A stretch of DNA of 64,000 bases, taken from JAKJEP01 sp964580995 (GTDB lineage Bacteria > Planctomycetota > Phycisphaerae > Sedimentisphaerales > SM23-30). Shown here piece after piece: positions 52,291 through 62,679 of this stretch. How positions within the stretch are numbered: position 1 is the stretch's first letter; each line of letters begins with the position of its first letter. The notes beneath the pieces were generated by a model. It saw nothing but the letters and a program-made list of their open reading frames with translations, had not been told where the DNA came from and ran no database searches. The position numbers and the translations under genes are program-made. The stretch covers positions 1-64,000 of the forward strand of contig CAZOMV010000011.1 of the NCBI GenBank assembly GCA_964580995.1, written 5' to 3'.

Positions 52291-54867
52291 ATGGGTAAAA
52301 AAAAGTTCGTTCTTTCAATGTGGTTGGTGGTACTTAGCCTGTCTTTGGTTTCTCAGGCTGTTGTAGTCTTGACAGAGGAGCTAAATCAGCGGGATCAATG
52401 GGTCCAGCAAAATTTAGGGCAAATAACCCAGTCTGCCGCGCCAGCGGTTAAAACGGATCAGACGCCCGTTGGCCTGGTGGTTTTGGCCAACTTGGATGCC
52501 ATCCAGCAAAATGCCCGCGCCGAAAAACCCTTGAAGCTGGGGAATGTAGAATATAACCGCGGTTTGTATTGTCATGCCCCCAGCAACATCCTCGTTCAGT
52601 TGCCCGGACCCGCCAAAACCTTTACCGCCGTGGTGGGTGTCGATAATAATGAAGCTACCGCCGGTGGCCAGGGTAGCGTGAATTTTTCCGTGGAGGCGGC
52701 AGGCAGGGAATTGTTCCGTTCCGAGGTCCTACGCGGCGGCCAGACCGGCCTTCCCGTTCAGGTGGACCTGGCCGGCGCCCAGCAGTTCAACCTCCGCATC
52801 AGCGATGGGGGGGATAACATCGATTGCGATCAATCCGACTGGGCCGATGCCAAAGTGGTTCTGGCCGACGGCAAAGAAATCTGGCTGGGCGATCTGCCTG
52901 TCATTCCAGCCCCGGAACTGGAAATCCGGCCCCGCGGCTTGGCGGCCCCTTCCTTCTACTTCATGTACGATGGCAAGTCTTCCGATGAATTCCTGAGTAA
53001 ATGGAAATTTACCCAAAGCGAAAAAAAACTCGACGCGAATCGCACCCAGATCACCCAAACCTATTCCGATCCCCAAACCCATCTGGTCGTGAAACTGGTA
53101 TCGGTGGTCTATGCTGACTACCCGGTGGTGGAATGGACCATGTATTTCCAGAATACCGGCGAGAAAGATACACCGATCCTGGAAAGTATCCAGTCACTCG
53201 ATATGCGGCTGCAGAGAGAGGATAATCAATCCGAATTCGTCCTGCATGGCAACCGGGGTGATTCCAATGGGCCGGCTAGTTACGAACCCTTTCAACAGGT
53301 GCTGAACCCCGGCTCTACCACACGCTTTGCCCCCAACGAGGGCAAGGCCACCAGCGGCGCCTTCCCCTACTACAATCTCCAGACTCCCGGCGGCGGTGTG
53401 ACAATCGTAATCGGCTGGCCCGCACAATGGGCTGCCACCTTCGCCCGTGACGACCAGGGCGGCCTGCGCGTCACGGCCGGCCAGGAACTGACCCATCTCT
53501 ACCTCAAGCCCGGCGAGGAAATCCGTACCCCCCTCATGGCCCTACTGTTCTGGACCGGCGATGATCTGGACCATCCCCGCAATCTCTGGCGCAGTTGGAT
53601 GGTCAACCACAACCTGCCCCGCACCGCCGATGGCAAACTGGCCCCGACCCAGCTTTGTGGCAACAACCAGCAGCAGCTCGGTTTTACCGCCGTCACCGAG
53701 CAGAATCAAAAAGACTTCATCCGCCTTTTTGTCGAACGCGGTCTCAAACTGGATTACTGGTGGCTTGACACCGGCTGGTATATCAATAACGGCCACTGGT
53801 GGCTCACCGGTACCTGGGAAATCGAAAAGTCTCGCTTCCCCAACGGGATCCGGCCTGTCAGTGATTACGCCCATGCCCAGGGTATGAAGTTTCTTCTCTG
53901 GTTCGAGTTGGAACGGGTCGGCGATATGAATTCCTGGCTGGGTAAGAACCATCCCGAATGGATCATCCCCTGGATATGGGGCGGCGGCCTGTTGGATCTG
54001 GGCAATCCCGAAGCCCAGCAGTGGCTGACCAATTACATCGACAAATTTATTACCGAACAGGGTATCGATGTCTATCGCCAGGATTTCAACATGGCACCCA
54101 TCGACTGCTGGCGGGTCAAGGATACCCCCGATCGCCAGGGCATAGCTGAAAATTTCCACACGCAGGGATACCTCAAATTCTGGGACACCCTTCGCCAGCG
54201 GCACCCCATGCTCCGGATTGATTCCTGCGCTTCTGGTGGCCGCCGCAACGACCTGGAGGCCATGCGCCGGGCCGTGCCCCTGCACCGCACCGACTACAAC
54301 TTCGAGCCGACTAGCCAGCAATGTCATCACTATGGCCTGTCCCAGTGGATTCCCTATCATGGTACCGGTTTTATGGTCGGCAAATCGGTCATCGAACCGC
54401 CGGATTGCCCGATGGTTCCCATTCCGGATGAAATCGTTCCCTACAACTTCCGTTCTGCCATGTCCCCCAGCATGGGGATTGGACTCGATTTGCGAGATGA
54501 GAAACTCGACTACGATCTGGCCCGCCGGTTATTCGACCAGTTCCGGCTGGTTACCCCCTGTTATTTCGGCGACTTCTACACCCTTACCGATTACACCCTC
54601 AGCAACGATGTCTGGCTCGCCTGGCAGTATGACCTGCCCGAACAGGGCCGGGGAGTCCTCCAGGCCTTCCGCCGCCCCGACAACAACCAGGAATCGCAAA
54701 CCTACAAACTCCGCGGCCTCAATCCCAACGCCAACTATATCGTTACCGACCTGGATGTGAACCAGCCCCAAAAACGCACCGGCCGCGACCTCATGGAATC
54801 CGGTATCCAGGTAACGGCCAAAGAAAAACCGGCTGCTCTGGTTATTACCTATGAAATGGTTAAATAA
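52291..54867 (+). CDS. GH36-like alpha-galactosidase with NPCBM domain, copy A
   Basis: A 858-aa exported enzyme. After the signal peptide, residues about 60-200 form an NPCBM-like galactose-binding domain (GLYCHAPSNILVQLPG, VGVDNNEATAGGQGSV). A beta-sandwich comes next, then the family 36/27-type barrel. The candidate nucleophile is Asp598 in VYRQDFN and the acid/base Asp668 in LHRTDYN, with SCASGGRRNDLE between them. The classical GH36 KWD motif is replaced by RQD, so this is a divergent subgroup. The ATG at 52291 follows AAAGGA. It is first of a tandem series with 36-37 bp gaps that probably form one operon: GH36-GH36-GH36-GH2-GH36. Confidence 0.88.
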   Translation: MGKKKFVLSMWLVVLSLSLVSQAVVVLTEELNQRDQWVQQNLGQITQSAAPAVKTDQTPVGLVVLANLDAIQQNARAEKPLKLGNVEYNRGLYCHAPSNILVQLPGPAKTFTAVVGVDNNEATAGGQGSVNFSVEAAGRELFRSEVLRGGQTGLPVQVDLAGAQQFNLRISDGGDNIDCDQSDWADAKVVLADGKEIWLGDLPVIPAPELEIRPRGLAAPSFYFMYDGKSSDEFLSKWKFTQSEKKLDANRTQITQTYSDPQTHLVVKLVSVVYADYPVVEWTMYFQNTGEKDTPILESIQSLDMRLQREDNQSEFVLHGNRGDSNGPASYEPFQQVLNPGSTTRFAPNEGKATSGAFPYYNLQTPGGGVTIVIGWPAQWAATFARDDQGGLRVTAGQELTHLYLKPGEEIRTPLMALLFWTGDDLDHPRNLWRSWMVNHNLPRTADGKLAPTQLCGNNQQQLGFTAVTEQNQKDFIRLFVERGLKLDYWWLDTGWYINNGHWWLTGTWEIEKSRFPNGIRPVSDYAHAQGMKFLLWFELERVGDMNSWLGKNHPEWIIPWIWGGGLLDLGNPEAQQWLTNYIDKFITEQGIDVYRQDFNMAPIDCWRVKDTPDRQGIAENFHTQGYLKFWDTLRQRHPMLRIDSCASGGRRNDLEAMRRAVPLHRTDYNFEPTSQQCHHYGLSQWIPYHGTGFMVGKSVIEPPDCPMVPIPDEIVPYNFRSAMSPSMGIGLDLRDEKLDYDLARRLFDQFRLVTPCYFGDFYTLTDYTLSNDVWLAWQYDLPEQGRGVLQAFRRPDNNQESQTYKLRGLNPNANYIVTDLDVNQPQKRTGRDLMESGIQVTAKEKPAALVITYEMVK

Positions 54868-54903
54868 AATATCGGTTCAAACCATCAGATAGGAAACATT
54901 ACC

Positions 54904-56895
54904 ATGATAAAACAAATGGCAGTGTCCATAGGATTGATTTTTTCTTTTTGTGGCATAGCTCAGGCGATTTCGCCGGCTTCCCAGGAGCAGGAAATTGCCC
55001 ATCAATGGGCAATAAACCATCTGGCATCTGCCTCCGCTTCCTCCGTTCCTTTTTCCTTTCTATACGACGACAAACCATCCTCTGAGATACTTTCGAAATG
55101 GAAGCTGGAAAGATCCCAAAAGCAGTTGGATGCAAACCGCCTTTCCCGCACCCTTATTTTCAGTGACCCTGCCACGGCTTTACAGGTTCGTTGTGAATCG
55201 GTGGAATATGCCGATTATCCTGTGGTTGAGTGGACCGTGTATTTCAAGAACTCCGGCCAGGAAGATACACCCATTCTGGAGAATATCCAGGCATTGGACA
55301 TCTCGCTCCAGCGAGACAAGGATGATGCCGAGTTCGTCCTGTACCACAACCAAGGCAGTATGACAACCCCGCAGGACTTCCAGCCGTTTACGACACCCTT
55401 GCCGCCAGCCAAGGAACTGCTCATCGGAACCTATGGTGGGCGGCCTATGAACGTGAACATGCCCTATTTCAACCTGCAATGGGGCAAACAGGGCCTGATT
55501 GTCGTCTTAAGTTGGGTGGGCCAGTGGTCGGTGACCTTCAACCGGGATGCCGGCAGCGCCCTGCATATCGTTGGCGGGCAGGAGAAGACTCACTTCAAGT
55601 TGCACCCAAGCGAGGAAGTCCGTACCCCGCTGGTGGTCCTCCAATTTTATGATGGTACGGACCGAGTCAGGGCGCAGAACGTCTGGCGGCGGTGGATGAT
55701 CGACCTCAACCTGCCCCGACCGGGGGGTAAGCCCTTTCCTCCAATTATCTCGGCCTCAAGCCTGAGTTTCTACGACGGCGCCCATGAGGAAATTACGATA
55801 CTCCAAGGCTGCGCCGCCAGAGGCCTGCAGTTCGACTACTGGTGGCGGGACGCTGGCTGGTATCCCTGCGAGAACAACTGGTGGTTCACCGGCACGTGGG
55901 TGGCTGATCCGTCCCGTTACCCTAGAGGCCTGCGAGAGGTAGCTGATGCCGCTCACGCCCAGGGCCTGAAACTCACGGTGTGGTTCGAACCGGAACGGGC
56001 AGTGCCTGGCAGCTGGCTGTACCGGAATCATCCCGAGTGGCTGTATGGTCCGAATGAACCTGCCAGGCTCATCGACCTGGGCAATCCCGATGCGTTCCGA
56101 TGGCTGGTCGACACGATCGACAAGCTGATCGTGGAGAACGGCATCGACATGTACCGCCAGGACTATAACTTCGATCCACTCGAATACTGGCGCTATGAGG
56201 AGCCGCAAGACCGACAGGGCATCACCGAAATCAGGCAGGTCGCCGGATTGCTCGCCTTCTGGGATGAGCTTAAGAAACGCCATCCCAACATGCCTTTTGA
56301 CAGTTGCGCCAGCGGAGGTCAGCGCAATGTTCTTGAAATGATGCGTCGAGGCGTGCCTTTGTCAAAAAGTGATCTTGCCGGTGGCACAATATCGTCACAA
56401 TGCCAGTTGTACGGTCTGGCACCTTGGCTGCCCTACTTTGGGGCCGGCTGTCCGATGACCGGAAGCCGCTATGTCCAGCGCAGCAACATGGCTCCTTGGA
56501 TCGGCACGGCCGAAGACACCCGCAAGGACACGCTGGACTACGCCGACATGCGCCGCTTCATGGCTGAGTGGCGGCGGGTCATTCCCTGCTACTGGGGCGA
56601 CTTTTACCCACTCACGCCCTACAGCCTGGATGAGACCGTCTGGATGTCCTGGCAATTTGATTGTCCGGAAGAAGGCCGAGGTCTGGTCCAGGCCTTCCGC
56701 CGGGCCGAAAACAGCGAAGAATCCCAGACCTGCAAACTGCAAGGCCTGAATCCCGACGCCAATTATATCGTCACCGATCTGGATGTGAACCAGCCCCAAA
56801 AACACACCGGTCGCGACCTCATGGAAACCGGCCTGGTGCTGACGGCCAAAGAAAAACCTGCTGCCTTTGTGATTACCTATGAATTGGTAAAATAA
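54904..56895 (+). CDS. GH36-like glycosidase, copy B
   Basis: A 663-aa exported enzyme lacking the NPCBM domain of copy A. Signal peptide ends near AQA; the N-terminal beta-sandwich (about 25-260) is nearly identical to copy C. The barrel holds the candidate nucleophile Asp420 (MYRQDYN) and acid/base Asp490 (SKSDLAG), with SCASGGQRNVLE between. The last ~50 residues (DANYIVTDLDVNQPQK, DLME) are nearly identical to copy A, while the barrel itself differs from both and has a different codon flavour (more CTGG/CGGC-type codons and AAG/GAG). This mosaic pattern suggests recombination between paralogues. It is 36 bp from copy A and 37 bp from copy C. Confidence 0.88.
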   Translation: MIKQMAVSIGLIFSFCGIAQAISPASQEQEIAHQWAINHLASASASSVPFSFLYDDKPSSEILSKWKLERSQKQLDANRLSRTLIFSDPATALQVRCESVEYADYPVVEWTVYFKNSGQEDTPILENIQALDISLQRDKDDAEFVLYHNQGSMTTPQDFQPFTTPLPPAKELLIGTYGGRPMNVNMPYFNLQWGKQGLIVVLSWVGQWSVTFNRDAGSALHIVGGQEKTHFKLHPSEEVRTPLVVLQFYDGTDRVRAQNVWRRWMIDLNLPRPGGKPFPPIISASSLSFYDGAHEEITILQGCAARGLQFDYWWRDAGWYPCENNWWFTGTWVADPSRYPRGLREVADAAHAQGLKLTVWFEPERAVPGSWLYRNHPEWLYGPNEPARLIDLGNPDAFRWLVDTIDKLIVENGIDMYRQDYNFDPLEYWRYEEPQDRQGITEIRQVAGLLAFWDELKKRHPNMPFDSCASGGQRNVLEMMRRGVPLSKSDLAGGTISSQCQLYGLAPWLPYFGAGCPMTGSRYVQRSNMAPWIGTAEDTRKDTLDYADMRRFMAEWRRVIPCYWGDFYPLTPYSLDETVWMSWQFDCPEEGRGLVQAFRRAENSEESQTCKLQGLNPDANYIVTDLDVNQPQKHTGRDLMETGLVLTAKEKPAAFVITYELVK

Positions 56896-56932
56896 AATAG
56901 AAGTTTAAGCCATCTGGTTAGGAATCATTATC

Positions 56933-59002
56933 ATGTGGAAACGAATCATATTAACCATAGGTTTGATTTTTTCACTCTGTAACCGGTTCCCGGCAGTTTC
57001 GTCCGCTTCGCAGGAGCAGGAAATCGCCCATCAATGGGCAACGGACCGTCTGGAATCTGCCTCAGCATCTTCGATTCCCTTCTCCTTCGTGTATGACGGC
57101 AAACCGTCCGTGGAGATCCTGGCGGGATGCAAGCTGGAAAAATCCCAAAAGCAATTGGATGCAAACCGCCTTTCCCGTACTTTTCTTTTCCACGACCCCG
57201 TGACTGCATTGCAGGTTCGTTGTGAATCGGTTGAATATGCCGACTATCCGGTGGTGGAATGGACCGTGTATTTTAAGAATACCGGCACCGCCAACACACC
57301 CATCCTCGAAAATATCCAGAGCTTGAACGCCATGTTTCAGCGGGGCGAGGAAGGGGAGTTTATCCTCAATGGCATCAAGGGTGATTCCTGCACTGCCGAC
57401 AGCTACCAGCCTTACCAGCAAACGCTGGGCCCCGGTGCTGCTCAGCAATTTGTCCCCAGCTACGGGCTGGGCACCTGTGGCGCTTACCCGTTTTACAACC
57501 TGCAAATGCCCGGCGGCGGTTTGATCCTGGTTATCGGCTGGCCCGGCGGCTGGGCCAGCTCTTTTACGCGTGATAACGCCAATGGCCTGCACATTACCGC
57601 CGGCCAGGAACTGACTCATCTCTACCTCCAATCCGGCGAGGAAATCCGAACCCCCTTGACAGTTCTGCTGTTCTGGCAGGGGACGGATCGAATGCGGGCG
57701 CAGAACCTCTGGCGCCGATGGATGGTGGACCACAATCTTCCCCGAACCGCCGACGGCAAACTCCCGGCTCCGCAGTTCATGGCCGGTAACCAGGGGCAAA
57801 TCGGCTTCACGACGGTTACCGAGCAGAATCAGAAAGAGTACATTGATCTCTTCGTCCAGAGAGGCATCACGCCCGACGCCTGGGACATAGACGCGGGCTG
57901 GTTTATCTGTCCGGGCGACTGGTGGGGGACCGGCACCTGGCAGTGGGATCCGGCGCGATTCCCCAATGGCTTGAAGCCGGTCAGCGACCATCTGCACGCC
58001 AGGGGGGCGATACTCGTCACTTGGTTTGAGCCGGAACGAGTGGGCGATGGGAATTCCTGGCTGGCCAAAAACCATCCGGAGTGGCTGAGCACGCAAGTGG
58101 TGTGGGATAGCCGCCTTCTGAATCTGGGAGACCCCTCCGCGCGAGAATGGGTTCTTGAGCACATCGATAAGTTCATTCGCGAGCAGGGCGTTGATTTCTA
58201 CCGTCAGGATTTCAACATTCCCCCGCGCGACCTCTGGCGGTCCAAAGACGCCCCGGATCGCCAGGGCATAACGGAAAACCTGCACAATCAGGGCTACCTG
58301 GGATGGTGGGATGAGCTCCGCCGCCGGCAGCCCAATCTGCGGTTGGACTGCTGTGCCTCCGGCGGGCGTCGCAATGATCTGGAAACCCTACGCCGGGCCG
58401 TCCCATTGCACCGCACCGATTACGTCGGCGAGCCGACCAGCCAGCAATGCCATCACTATGGACTTTCCCAGTGGGTACCGTACCATGGTGCAGGTTATAT
58501 TGTCGGAAAATCAGCTCTGCCGCCTCCGGATTGTCCCCCCATACCCCCGCCAGACAAAATCGACTCCTACTTCTTCCGCTCCGGCATGTCGCCCAGTCTT
58601 GGTATATCCGTGGACGTCAAGCGGGATGATTATGACTACGATTTCTTGCGCCGCCTCATCGCGCAATACCGAATAGTCAGCCGGTACTATCTCTGTGATT
58701 TTTATCCGCTCACGGAGTACAGTCTCCAGGGAAACGCCTGGATCGGCTGGCAGTATAACAATCCCGAGACGGGCGAAGGAGTCGTACAGGCCTTCCGCCG
58801 CGAGAAGAATGAAGAACCTTTGAAAACATTCCAACTGTGCGGACTCGACCCTGTGGTGCTGTATGATGTCACGGACCTGGATGTGGAAGTTCCGGTGAGC
58901 ATCTCCGGCCAGGATCTGATGGAAAAAGGCCTGGCTGTGGAAATCAAAAACTGCCCCGGTGCGGCAGTCATTACTTACAAACAAACAAAAGGTAAGAACT
59001 GA
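56933..59002 (+). CDS. GH36-like glycosidase, copy C
   Basis: The 689-aa exported enzyme pairs a copy-B-like N-terminus (SASQEQEIAHQWA, SQKQLDANRLSRT) with a copy-A-like barrel (TEQNQKEYIDLF, LERV-type EPERVGDGNSW, LHRTDYVGEPTSQQCHHYG). The candidate nucleophile is Asp426 in FYRQDFN and the acid/base Asp496 in LHRTDYV. The C-terminus (ISGQDLMEKGLAVEIKN) is again different. It has no NPCBM domain. The next gene, GH2 copy C, begins 34 bp downstream after AGGAG, so one transcript is likely. Confidence 0.88.
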   Translation: MWKRIILTIGLIFSLCNRFPAVSSASQEQEIAHQWATDRLESASASSIPFSFVYDGKPSVEILAGCKLEKSQKQLDANRLSRTFLFHDPVTALQVRCESVEYADYPVVEWTVYFKNTGTANTPILENIQSLNAMFQRGEEGEFILNGIKGDSCTADSYQPYQQTLGPGAAQQFVPSYGLGTCGAYPFYNLQMPGGGLILVIGWPGGWASSFTRDNANGLHITAGQELTHLYLQSGEEIRTPLTVLLFWQGTDRMRAQNLWRRWMVDHNLPRTADGKLPAPQFMAGNQGQIGFTTVTEQNQKEYIDLFVQRGITPDAWDIDAGWFICPGDWWGTGTWQWDPARFPNGLKPVSDHLHARGAILVTWFEPERVGDGNSWLAKNHPEWLSTQVVWDSRLLNLGDPSAREWVLEHIDKFIREQGVDFYRQDFNIPPRDLWRSKDAPDRQGITENLHNQGYLGWWDELRRRQPNLRLDCCASGGRRNDLETLRRAVPLHRTDYVGEPTSQQCHHYGLSQWVPYHGAGYIVGKSALPPPDCPPIPPPDKIDSYFFRSGMSPSLGISVDVKRDDYDYDFLRRLIAQYRIVSRYYLCDFYPLTEYSLQGNAWIGWQYNNPETGEGVVQAFRREKNEEPLKTFQLCGLDPVVLYDVTDLDVEVPVSISGQDLMEKGLAVEIKNCPGAAVITYKQTKGKN

Positions 59003-59036
59003 AACACAGTTACGAAGTAAAAAATAGGAGCCTGTG

Positions 59037-62000
59037 ATGCGAAGAATTGCGATGGTATTGGTATGTAGTATGTTTTCCGCCGTAAACGTAAGCGGGGATA
59101 CGGTACAAAAAAGAACGGATAGTCCGGCCTCCCAGGTGATTTCCCTCAACGGCGGCGGCTGGCTTCTGGCCGCCGATCCGCAGAACATCGGGCGTGAACA
59201 GAAATGGTGGGAGAAGCCCAGGGACGACGCCCAGGCTGCCCAGATTCCCTGGCTCATGCCGGACACCTTTCCGGGTTACTGCGGCGCTTTCTGGTATTGG
59301 CGCGATTTGGACGTGCCCGCCAATCCCTGTCCCGATGGTCGCTATTTGCTGCGTTTTTGGGACGTGGACTACCTGGCCGACGTGTGGGTGAACGGGATCC
59401 ACGTGGGTTCTCACGAAGGATCCATGATGCCATTTATTTTCGATGTAACCGCCGCGGTGAAACCCGGCTCGATCAATCACCTTGCCGTCCGCATATTGCT
59501 TCCCGGCGATACGCCGATAGACGGTTTTACCTTCCGGCAAACGCCGCACGGTGGTGCGGGTCCCTCGCAGACCGGCGGCATTATGGATTCCGTGGAATTA
59601 CTGGTGACCCCGCCGGTACGCGTCGAGGATCTCTATGTCCAGCCCGATCCCCAAACCGGCAAGATTCATATACAGGCTAACCTTCGCAATGCCGGCACCA
59701 ACTCAAAATCTTGCAGCATCGAGTTTACCGTCTCTCCCGCCGCCAACGGAAATATTCTCGATGCGGTAACCATCTCCCAGGAATTGCCTGCCGGAGATAC
59801 CCTCATCAAGTCGGAACTCCAGGTCCAAAACCCGCAGCTTTGGGATCTCAACGATCCGATTCTCTATCGCGTCACCGCCCGCGTTACCAGCGATAGTTCT
59901 CCCTGGTTCGACGAATCCTCGACCCGCTGCGGCTTCCGGGACTTCAAATTCGAAAATGGCTATTTCCGCCTCAATGGCCGGCGGATTTTCCTGCGTTCCT
60001 CGCACACCGCGGCGGAGGCCCCGATCGGCCATTGTCTGCCGCGCGACCCCGGCGTCCTGCGCAGCGAACTGTTGAGCTGCAAGGCAATGGGCTTCAATAT
60101 GGTCCGGTTCATCAGCCGGGTGGCCCTGCGCTATCAGCTAGACATGGCCGACGAGATCGGCTTGCTGATCTATGAGGAGAGTCCCGCCTCCTGGATGTTC
60201 CACGATTCGCCAAATATGGCCGAGCGGTTCGATCGCCAGATCACCTCGCTGGTCCGCCGCGATCGGAGCCATCCCAGCATCGTCATCTGGGGACTCCTGA
60301 ACGAAACCGGCGATGGCCCCGTCTTCCGTCGTGCCGTGCAATCGCTGCCGCTCGTACGGTCTCTCGACGATAGCCGGGTCGTAATACTCGGCAGCGGCCG
60401 CTTCGACTGCCCGTTGAGCTTTATAAATGGCCTGCAAGTCTGGAAATCCGGCGAGGGAACCCAGCCCAACGTCCTCTTCAACTCCAGGCCCTACGCTCTC
60501 TATCAAGTTCCGCTCTGGCCAGCCAAGACCGTCTCGCTGAATCCGGGAGCCGGGGGCGAATACAGCGTGGCCCGCTGGACGGCTCCCGCCGCCGGCGAGT
60601 ACACCGTCTCCGCTAGGTTCCGGGGAACGGGTTGTTACTCCACAACCGACGTTCACGTTCTGCGCGGCGGCCAACCGGTCTATACCGGTTTTATCAACGT
60701 CCGCGGATGGGGTGACTGCTGCGAGTACTCCGGTACAATGAAACTGAAAGCGGGCGAGACGATTGATTTTGTCGTCGGCTGGGGCGGAAGTTACTCGCTC
60801 AACGCGGCAGGATTAATACCCTGGACGGACACCACCGAGGTTCGCTCGGTCATCCAGTCTGCGGAGGGAACCAAATACGACATGGCTGCCGATTTCTCCA
60901 ACTCCCGCAATCCCAATGGCCCCTGGAGCTACGGCTCGCTTACCGCCGGGCAGGCCCCCGACGCCGCGACCTTCGCCGCTTACGCCAAATGCGAAACCCT
61001 GAACAACCCGGACATTGGAAATATCTGCAATCCCGGTTCTAACGAGTGGGAAAATGTGCTCGCCGACCTCCACACCTATCCGCGCTCCCCGCACCGGGGC
61101 TTGGAAATCGAGCGGCTTCGCACCGTAACCTACAACGATCAACCCCTCTTCCTCGCCGAATACGGACTGGGCAGCGGAACCCACTTTCCCAGAATGCTGC
61201 GGCACTTCGAGTCCCGCGGAGAGGAAGCCTATCATATGGCGAAATTCTATGAAGACATGCTGGCCCGCTTTATGGCCGACTGGGACCGCTGGAAACTCGC
61301 GGAAGCCTTCGCCAGCCCGGAGGATTTCTTCGACAAGTGCCTGGCCAAAATGGCCGGCCTCCGTAAGATGGGCATCAACGCCCTCCGCTCGAATCCGGCG
61401 ATCATTAGCTACAATGTAACGGGTACCCACGACACCGCCGAGGCGTATTCCGAGGGGGTGATAACCGCCTTCCGAGAACACAAACCGGGCACTTTCGACG
61501 CCATGTGCGACGCCTTCGCCCCGCTCCGGTGGTGCCTTTTCACCGAACCGGTCAGCGTCTATCGCGGCGGAAAAGTGAAGTTTGAGGCCGTTCTCGCTAA
61601 TGAAGATGTGCTCAAGCCCGGCGAATACCCCGTCCTTTTGCAGGTGCTGGGACCTGACGACGAACGCCTTATCGAGCGTAAGATCAGCGTTACGATTCCC
61701 GCTAAGACGGATAACATGGAACCGTCGTTCGCCATCCCGGTTTTCTCCGGGGAATTGCCTGTAGATGCCCCCTCGGGCAAATGCCGTTTTGTTGCCCGAT
61801 TATTGAAAGGCGGCGCAGCCTCCGGCGAATCCGTCGATTTCTACGTCACGGATCCAGCCGATCTGCCCGCCGTAAAAACCGAAATTACTCTTTGGGGCGA
61901 AGATAAAGAACTGGCGGACTGGCTGGATGGTCACGGCATAAAGATTCGTCCCTTTGCTTCCGGTAAACCGGCCCGCCGCGAGGTGATCCTGGTTGCAGCC

Positions 62001-62558
62001 CAGCCGGGCGGTACGGGCGATGCCAAGGCGTGGCGCGAACTGGCCGAAAGAATGGCCTCCGGTTCCTCGGTAGTCTTCCTTTCGCTGGACGTATTCCAGA
62101 AGGATGGAAATCCGCTGGGCTGGCTGCCGCTGGCCAACAAGGGAACGTTGGGTTTGATAAGCGAGTACACCTTCCCCCAGGTTTATATCCGGGATGAGTG
62201 GGCGAAACGGCACCCGATTTTCAATGGCTTGCCCACCGGTCTGATGGACTACGTATTTTATCGCGAGATCATACCGGATTTCCGCTACAGCGGCCAGGAC
62301 ACCCCCGACGAGGCCGTCGCCGGCGCCTTCCGTACCGGCATGACCTACAACTGCGCGGAGCTGATGCTCTCAGTTTACCAACTGGGAGCGGGTAAATTTA
62401 TCCTGAATTCCCTGCGAGTCCGCCAGGCCCTTGGCCAGGATCCCACCGCCGAATATCTCCTCCGAAATATGCTCAACTACGCCGCCAGGGATTCCGCCAA
62501 CCCTCTCACCGGGTTACCTGCGGATTTTGAGGAACAGCTTAAGGCGATGGGGTATTGA
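59037..62558 (+). CDS. GH2 glycoside hydrolase, paralogue C (with inserted domain)
   Basis: An exported 1173-aa enzyme, closest to paralogue B. Signal peptide, galactose-binding-like domain, Ig-like domain, then a barrel with acid/base Glu423 (WGLLNE) and nucleophile Glu708 (FLAEYG). Between them about residues 465-665 form the same insertion as in paralogue B (GEYSVARWTAPAAGEYTV, STTDVHVL, DFVVGWGG, then DFSNSRNPNGPWSYG). The C-terminal domain (VILVAAQPGGTG to QLKAMGY) resembles a glutamine-amidotransferase fold. The ATG at 59037 is six bases after AGGAG; a GTG three bases earlier is possible. It sits inside the GH36 run and should act on the same glycan. Confidence 0.9.
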   Translation: MRRIAMVLVCSMFSAVNVSGDTVQKRTDSPASQVISLNGGGWLLAADPQNIGREQKWWEKPRDDAQAAQIPWLMPDTFPGYCGAFWYWRDLDVPANPCPDGRYLLRFWDVDYLADVWVNGIHVGSHEGSMMPFIFDVTAAVKPGSINHLAVRILLPGDTPIDGFTFRQTPHGGAGPSQTGGIMDSVELLVTPPVRVEDLYVQPDPQTGKIHIQANLRNAGTNSKSCSIEFTVSPAANGNILDAVTISQELPAGDTLIKSELQVQNPQLWDLNDPILYRVTARVTSDSSPWFDESSTRCGFRDFKFENGYFRLNGRRIFLRSSHTAAEAPIGHCLPRDPGVLRSELLSCKAMGFNMVRFISRVALRYQLDMADEIGLLIYEESPASWMFHDSPNMAERFDRQITSLVRRDRSHPSIVIWGLLNETGDGPVFRRAVQSLPLVRSLDDSRVVILGSGRFDCPLSFINGLQVWKSGEGTQPNVLFNSRPYALYQVPLWPAKTVSLNPGAGGEYSVARWTAPAAGEYTVSARFRGTGCYSTTDVHVLRGGQPVYTGFINVRGWGDCCEYSGTMKLKAGETIDFVVGWGGSYSLNAAGLIPWTDTTEVRSVIQSAEGTKYDMAADFSNSRNPNGPWSYGSLTAGQAPDAATFAAYAKCETLNNPDIGNICNPGSNEWENVLADLHTYPRSPHRGLEIERLRTVTYNDQPLFLAEYGLGSGTHFPRMLRHFESRGEEAYHMAKFYEDMLARFMADWDRWKLAEAFASPEDFFDKCLAKMAGLRKMGINALRSNPAIISYNVTGTHDTAEAYSEGVITAFREHKPGTFDAMCDAFAPLRWCLFTEPVSVYRGGKVKFEAVLANEDVLKPGEYPVLLQVLGPDDERLIERKISVTIPAKTDNMEPSFAIPVFSGELPVDAPSGKCRFVARLLKGGAASGESVDFYVTDPADLPAVKTEITLWGEDKELADWLDGHGIKIRPFASGKPARREVILVAAQPGGTGDAKAWRELAERMASGSSVVFLSLDVFQKDGNPLGWLPLANKGTLGLISEYTFPQVYIRDEWAKRHPIFNGLPTGLMDYVFYREIIPDFRYSGQDTPDEAVAGAFRTGMTYNCAELMLSVYQLGAGKFILNSLRVRQALGQDPTAEYLLRNMLNYAARDSANPLTGLPADFEEQLKAMGY

Positions 62559-62679
62559 CAGAACTTAGGAAAAGTCGGAATTGTCCAAATATTTGTCGGA
62601 TAAAGCTATTGAAATGGTATCCAATCTCCCATAAACTGACGCTGGAATAATTTTGGCATACAGGTATAGGAAACATGCA

